A program made the position numbers and the translations under genes. Positions 59,919 to 64,000 of a stretch of DNA of 64,000 nucleotides are shown piece after piece. The notes beneath the pieces are model-generated. The model had not been told where the DNA came from. It made no database searches and saw nothing but the letters and a program-made list of their open reading frames with translations. Origin of the DNA: Mesorhizobium kowhaii (GTDB lineage Bacteria; Pseudomonadota; Alphaproteobacteria; Rhizobiales; Rhizobiaceae); NCBI RefSeq assembly GCF_003253745.1, contig NZ_MZXV01000085.1, positions 62,001 to 126,000 of the forward strand, written 5' to 3'. The stretch's first letter is position 1. Every line of letters begins with the position of its first letter.

Positions 59919-61901
59919 TCAGCTTGCGGCCGCGGTCGGGGCGCTCTGGTCCTCGACGAACCGCACCAGCACCGTCCCGTCGGTGACCTGCGCTCCTTCG
60001 GTGGCGATCTCGGCGATCACTCCGTCATGCGGCGCGGCGATGGTGTGCTCCATCTTCATCGCTTCGAGGATCAGCAGCGGCTGGCCCTTGATCACCGCAT
60101 CGCCCTTTGCCGCACGCACCAGCTTGACCAGCCCCGGCATCGGCGCGCGCAGGCTGCCGGCGCCTGCTGCCGCCTCATCGGCCCGCGCCAGCGGGTCCGG
60201 CACGGCGAAGGTATAGCCAACGGCGCCTTCGAACACGGTGATGTGGCCCGGCCAGCGGGCGAGGCGTGGTGTGGCGCGAAGATCATGCGAGTTGGTGTCA
60301 TCATAAGGCTTGTCCAGCGCCACCTGGAACCGCCCGTCCAGCCGCATCGAAACCCTTGCCGCGATATCGATTTCGCCGAACTTCAGCCGCGTGCGGCGCG
60401 CCACGCTGTGGAAATGCGCATAGCCGGCAAGCGACGACCATGGATCGTCGGATGGCGGCGATGCTCCGGCACCTGAGGCCGCAAGCGCGGCTGCTGCAAC
60501 GGTTTCGCCGCTCGGCGGCACGACTTCGGTCAGTGCCGGTTGATGCCTGGCGATCAGGCCGGTGTCGACATCGCCCGCGGCGAAGTCCGGATCGGCGGCC
60601 AGAGCGGCAAGAAAGGCGGTGTTGACGGTCGAGCCGGCGATCTCGGTTTGCGACAGTGCCGCGCCGAGCGCTTCCAGCGCCGCCTGCCTATCCTTTGCGT
60701 GGACGATCAGCTTGGCGATCATCGGGTCGTAATAGGGCGAGATGGCATCACCGGCCCGCACGCCGGTCTCGATGCGCATCGTGGCGCCTTCGGGGCTCGA
60801 GTCCGGAAACTTCAGGTGATGCAGCGTGCCAGTCGCCGGCAGGAACCCCTTTGCCGCATCCTCGGCATAGATGCGCGCTTCGAAGGCATGGCCGGCAAGC
60901 GTTATCTCGCTCTGCGTCTTCGGCAGCTTTTCGCCGCTGGCGACCCGCAACTGCCACTCGACCAGATCGGTGCCGGTCACCATTTCGGTGACCGGGTGTT
61001 CGACCTGCAAGCGGGTGTTCATTTCCATGAACCAGAAGCGGTCGGCCTTCAGGCCCTGCGAGGCGTCGACGATGAACTCGATGGTGCCGGCGCCGGAATA
61101 ATTGATCGCCTTGGCGGCTTTCACCGCCGCATCCGTCATCGCCTTGCGCAGTGCCGGCGTCATGCCGGGGGCGGGCGCTTCCTCGATCACCTTCTGGTGG
61201 CGGCGTTGCGCCGAGCAGTCGCGCTCATAAAGATGCACCGCATTGCCGAAATTATCGCCGAACACCTGCACCTCGATGTGTCGCGGCTTGTCGACATATT
61301 TTTCGACCAGCACGCGATCGTCGCCGAAAGCGGCTTTCGCCTCGCGCCGCGCGCTGGACAGTGCCTCGGAAAACGCATCGGGATGCTCGACCCGGCGCAT
61401 GCCCTTGCCACCGCCACCGGCGCGCGCCTTGATCAATACGGGATAGCCGATCTCGCGCGCCTTGGAGGCAAGCAGCACGATTTCCTGCGCCTCGCCATGG
61501 TAGCCCGGCACCACCGGCACGCCGGCCTTTTCCATCAGCCGCTTGGCGGCGTCCTTCAGCCCCATGGCACGGATCGAGGCCGCCGACGGACCGATGAAGA
61601 TGAGCCCCGCCGCCACCACCTGGTCGACGAAATCGGGGTTTTCCGACAGGAAGCCGTAACCGGGATGAATGGCTTGCGCGCCCGTCGCCAGCGCCGCAGC
61701 GACAATCTTGTCGCCGCGCAGATAACTCTCGCCAACGGGTGAGGCGCCGATGTGCACGGCCTCGTCGGCCATCTCGACATGCAGGGATTTCGCATCGGCA
61801 TCCGAATAGACGGCGACGGTGCGCACGCCCAGTTTGCGCGCCGTGCGGATCACCCGACAAGCGATCTCGCCGCGATTGGCGATCAGGATCTTGGCGAACA
61901 T
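59919..61901 (-). CDS. mccA: Methylcrotonyl-CoA carboxylase biotin-containing subunit
   Basis: This 660-residue subunit carboxylates its own biotin with ATP and bicarbonate for 3-methylcrotonyl-CoA (leucine) breakdown. The biotin carboxylase domain shows MFAKILIANRGEIACRVIRT, the ATP-grasp glycine loop KARAGGGGKGMR and EMNTRLQVEHPVTE. The biotinyl-lysine is K616 in the EAMKMEH motif of the C-terminal carrier domain. The ATG follows GGGAGGCTCC. The subunit identity is inferred from the partner carboxyltransferase at the window edge; a related geranyl- or propionyl-CoA enzyme is less likely. Confidence 0.88.
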   Translation of the reverse strand: MFAKILIANRGEIACRVIRTARKLGVRTVAVYSDADAKSLHVEMADEAVHIGASPVGESYLRGDKIVAAALATGAQAIHPGYGFLSENPDFVDQVVAAGLIFIGPSAASIRAMGLKDAAKRLMEKAGVPVVPGYHGEAQEIVLLASKAREIGYPVLIKARAGGGGKGMRRVEHPDAFSEALSSARREAKAAFGDDRVLVEKYVDKPRHIEVQVFGDNFGNAVHLYERDCSAQRRHQKVIEEAPAPGMTPALRKAMTDAAVKAAKAINYSGAGTIEFIVDASQGLKADRFWFMEMNTRLQVEHPVTEMVTGTDLVEWQLRVASGEKLPKTQSEITLAGHAFEARIYAEDAAKGFLPATGTLHHLKFPDSSPEGATMRIETGVRAGDAISPYYDPMIAKLIVHAKDRQAALEALGAALSQTEIAGSTVNTAFLAALAADPDFAAGDVDTGLIARHQPALTEVVPPSGETVAAAALAASGAGASPPSDDPWSSLAGYAHFHSVARRTRLKFGEIDIAARVSMRLDGRFQVALDKPYDDTNSHDLRATPRLARWPGHITVFEGAVGYTFAVPDPLARADEAAAGAGSLRAPMPGLVKLVRAAKGDAVIKGQPLLILEAMKMEHTIAAPHDGVIAEIATEGAQVTDGTVLVRFVEDQSAPTAAAS

Positions 61902-61947
61902 GGAGCCTCCCGGGTTTGCCGCGGGCGGCGCCAGTCTGGCCGCCGGC

Positions 61948-62325
61948 TTACTTCGACGCAGCGATCGCGCAGCCGCCGCTTGCGGTCTTGACCTTCCACC
62001 TGGCGAAGCCGCTCTGACAGGCGCGCAACGCAGTTTCCTCCGCAGCCTTCTGCGAAGGTGCGTTCAGCTTCACGCTGCAGAAAATGTGGAGATCGACGAC
62101 GCGCGAATAGAACGTCGTGGCGTAGGCTGAATGGCCGCTCGCCGCGATATAGGCGAGGTAGGATTTGTAGCAGGCTTCCTTCGGATCGAGCAACAAGGTC
62201 GGAGAAAACCGCTTGTCGCCCATCTTGCCTGCCAGCGATTCCGCCGAGCCGGCGCCATGTGTTGCGAATATGAGCAAACTCGCAAGTATCGAAGCAGTTG
62301 TTCGCTGGTAATATTTCAGTTTCAT
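61948..62325 (-). CDS. Small secreted protein, unknown
   Basis: This 125-residue exported protein has a signal peptide (TASILASLLIFATHGAGSA) and a cysteine-containing mature part (KEACYKSYLAYIAASGHSAYATTF, LHIFCSVKLNAPS, RACQSGF, GGCAIAAS). It was not recognised. Four cysteines suggest two disulfides. The ATG follows AGGGCGGA. It lies inside the mcc operon, between the macro-domain gene and mccA. Spacing of 46 bases to mccA suggests co-transcription. Confidence 0.6.
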   Translation of the reverse strand: MKLKYYQRTTASILASLLIFATHGAGSAESLAGKMGDKRFSPTLLLDPKEACYKSYLAYIAASGHSAYATTFYSRVVDLHIFCSVKLNAPSQKAAEETALRACQSGFARWKVKTASGGCAIAASK

Positions 62326-62445
62326 TTCCGCCCTGTCCCCATTGCACTGTGCAGGATGAGCGATAGCGAATATTTTGCCTCGCCGCCAGCTCTCTGGCGG
62401 TGTTTCGACGCTGCCTATGCTGGTGAATCGGTTGGTCCATACAGT

Positions 62446-62973
62446 TCAGCTTTTTCGCAGGGCAGCAACGGCCTGCCGGTATAGTTCCGCCATTTGGTCG
62501 TCGAAGCAGCAAAAAATGACGGTTTCCGGCATTGTTCGCTCATCGATAAACGCGCCGACCGTGTCGACAGCGATCTGCGTCGCCTCATCTTTCGGGTAGC
62601 GGTAAACGCCGGTCGAGATCGCCGGAAACGCCACCGTGCGGCAGTCATTGGCGGCGGCGAGTTCGAGCGAACTGATATAGCAGGAGGCCAGCAATTCAGC
62701 TTCGCCTTTGCCGCCGCCTTGCCAGACCGGTCCGACCGTGTGGATGATGTATCGCGCCGGCAGTTTATAGCCCTTGGTGATCTTGGCTTCGCCGACCTTG
62801 CATCCATTCAGCATGCGGCATTCGAACTCGAGCTCGCGGCCGGCCGCGCGGTGAATGGCGCCATCGACTCCGCCACCGCCGAGAAGCGAGGTGTTGGCGG
62901 CGTTGACGATGGCATCGACAGCCAATTTGGTGATGTCGCCGGCATGAACCTCAATCCGCGCACGGTCGTTCAT
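62446..62973 (-). CDS. Macro-domain protein (ADP-ribose/O-acetyl-ADP-ribose hydrolase-like)
   Basis: This 175-residue protein is a stand-alone macro domain: IEVHAGDITKLAVDAIVNAANTSLLGGGGVDGAIHRAAG with the NAAN/GGGVDGAI ligand loop, and FPAISTGVYRYP in the second loop. Such proteins hydrolyse O-acetyl-ADP-ribose or remove ADP-ribose from proteins. The ATG at 62973 lies one base after the stop of mccB, so translation is coupled to the carboxyltransferase. It is unusual to see it inside a carboxylase operon. The substrate here is unproven. Confidence 0.9.
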   Translation of the reverse strand: MNDRARIEVHAGDITKLAVDAIVNAANTSLLGGGGVDGAIHRAAGRELEFECRMLNGCKVGEAKITKGYKLPARYIIHTVGPVWQGGGKGEAELLASCYISSLELAAANDCRTVAFPAISTGVYRYPKDEATQIAVDTVGAFIDERTMPETVIFCCFDDQMAELYRQAVAALRKS

Positions 62974-62974
62974 G

Positions 62975-64000
62975 TCACATCCTGAACACGCCGAAGCGCG
63001 TCTCCTCGATCTCGGCATTGAGCGCGGCGGACAGGCTGAGTGCCAGCACGTCGCGGGTCTTCGCCGGGTCGATGATGCCGTCGTCCCAAAGGCGGGCGGA
63101 CGAGTAGAGCGGGTGCCCTTCATGCTCGTATTTCATCAGGATCGGCTTCTTGAATTTTGCCTCCTCCTCGGCGCTCCATTCCCCGCCCTTGCGCTCGATG
63201 CCTTCGCGCTTGACCATGGCGAGCACCGTTGCCGCCTGTTCGCCGCCCATCACCGAGATGCGGGCGTTCGGCCACATCCACAGGAAGCGCGGTGAATAGG
63301 CGCGGCCGCACATGCCGTAATTGCCGGCGCCGAACGAACCGCCGATGATGACGGTCACCTTCGGCACCCTGGCGGTGGCCACCGCCATCACCAGCTTGGC
63401 GCCGTCCTTGGCGATGCCACCCGCCTCATATTTCCTGCCGACCATGAAGCCGGTGATGTTCTGCAGGAAAACAAGCGGGATATTGCGTTGGCAGCATAAT
63501 TCGATGAAGTGCGCGCCCTTCAGCGCGCTTTCGGAAAACAAGACGCCGTTGTTGGCGATGATGCCGACCGGCATGCCATGGAGATGGGCAAAGCCGGTGA
63601 TCAGCGTGGTGCCGTAGTTCTGCTTGAATTCGTCGAATTCGGAGCCGTCGACGATGCGCGCAATCACCTCGCGCGCGTCATAGGGCTGGCGCAGGTCCGT
63701 CGACACGATGCCGTAGAGCTCATCCGCTGCGTGAAGCGGCGGAATCGATCTCTGTAAGTTAAGGCTTACGGTCTTGTTCCGATTCAGGTTTTTGACGATG
63801 CGACGACAAATGGCGAGCGCATGGTCGTCGTCCAGGGCATAGTGGTCGGCAACGCCGGAAAGCCGCGTGTGCACGTCCGCGCCGCCGAGGTCCTCGGCGC
63901 TGACGTCTTCACCCGTGGCGGCCTTCACCAGCGGCGGTCCACCGAGGAAGATGGTCGCCTGGTTGCGCACCATGATCGTCTCGTCGGACATCGCCGGTAC
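62975..64000 (-). CDS. mccB: Methylcrotonyl-CoA carboxylase carboxyltransferase subunit, 5' end outside window
   Basis: The last 341 residues of the transferase subunit are present, and the frame continues past the right edge (last visible residues VPAMSDETIMV). It moves the carboxyl group from biotin to 3-methylcrotonyl-CoA. Seen features are FLGGPPLVKAATGE, the acyl-CoA/oxyanion region NNGVLFSESALKGAHFIELC, and FGAGNYGMCGRAYSPRFLWMWPNARISVMGGEQAA. A full-length subunit would be about 535 residues. It leads the operon mccB, macro domain, small secreted protein, mccA. Confidence 0.9.
   Translation of the reverse strand, partial: VPAMSDETIMVRNQATIFLGGPPLVKAATGEDVSAEDLGGADVHTRLSGVADHYALDDDHALAICRRIVKNLNRNKTVSLNLQRSIPPLHAADELYGIVSTDLRQPYDAREVIARIVDGSEFDEFKQNYGTTLITGFAHLHGMPVGIIANNGVLFSESALKGAHFIELCCQRNIPLVFLQNITGFMVGRKYEAGGIAKDGAKLVMAVATARVPKVTVIIGGSFGAGNYGMCGRAYSPRFLWMWPNARISVMGGEQAATVLAMVKREGIERKGGEWSAEEEAKFKKPILMKYEHEGHPLYSSARLWDDGIIDPAKTRDVLALSLSAALNAEIEETRFGVFRM

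Noticed and set aside
60540..61742. 400-codon plus-strand frame opposite mccA
   Set aside because: It is antisense to a well-supported biotin carboxylase and has no recognisable domain.
1..64000. CRISPR arrays, tRNA or rRNA genes and complete insertion sequences
   Set aside because: I looked for regularly spaced repeats, tRNA T-loop signatures outside genes and transposase motifs and saw none.

Overview
The window looks like chromosomal DNA from a rhizobial alphaproteobacterium, most probably Mesorhizobium or a close relative. GC is high and codon use is strongly GC-ending. Several gene orders are known from rhizobia: feuN-feuP-feuQ beside cycH-cycJ-cycK-cycL (ccmI-E-F-H), then degP, a two-component pair, glnE, an EF-hand protein, a PleC-like kinase and pepN. 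Short intergenic repeat families of the kind found in rhizobial chromosomes are also present. No tRNA, rRNA, CRISPR array or complete insertion sequence was seen. Most of the window is core chromosome with small accessory patches.

Layout. 0.4-8.3 kb is an envelope and cell-cycle block: a DivJ-like membrane histidine kinase, a membrane-anchored peptidoglycan-binding protein, DUF1491, DUF2336, a DUF1214/DUF1254 pair and a class A penicillin-binding protein. 9.0-16.6 kb is a catabolic island: a deiminase/DDAH-like enzyme and an AbgB-like M20 amidohydrolase on one strand, and a GcvA-type LysR regulator followed by a four-gene polyamine-type ABC importer on the other. 16.7-32.4 kb holds an orphan DUF3168 gene, feuNPQ, a lipoprotein, cytochrome c maturation genes, degP, a second two-component system, glnE and an EF-hand protein. 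32.4-43.5 kb holds the PleC-like kinase, aminopeptidase N, a solitary molybdenum hydroxylase large subunit with an EamA exporter, an XRE regulator, a family-4-like uracil-DNA glycosylase and a secreted protein. 43.7-49.6 kb has ETF-ubiquinone oxidoreductase, a DUF922 protease, a GNAT enzyme, a membrane endonuclease/exonuclease/phosphatase protein and AMP nucleosidase.

49.7-59.7 kb is the most accessory part. It contains two tiny membrane or secreted peptides, a frameshifted DUF2147 gene, a Sel1 protein, a lone amino-acid binding protein, a four-gene archaic (Csu-type) chaperone-usher pilus operon, several small ORFs with good ribosome binding sites, a run of three hairpins, and a CBS protein. 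59.9-64.0 kb is a leucine/isovalerate-type acyl-CoA carboxylase operon, with mccB running off the right edge and mccA at the left. A macro-domain protein and a small secreted protein lie between the two subunits.

How the parts work together. Two cell-cycle kinases of the DivJ/PleC type lie about 30 kb apart, with CtrA-like motifs near the DivJ-like end. FeuN/FeuP/FeuQ, a second HK/RR pair and DegP form an envelope-sensing group around the cytochrome c maturation genes. The best candidates for undescribed biology are the deiminase/amidohydrolase/importer island, the macro domain inside the carboxylase operon, and the hairpin run with small genes near 58.5 kb. All functional assignments come from reading motifs and recalled family knowledge; no database search was run.
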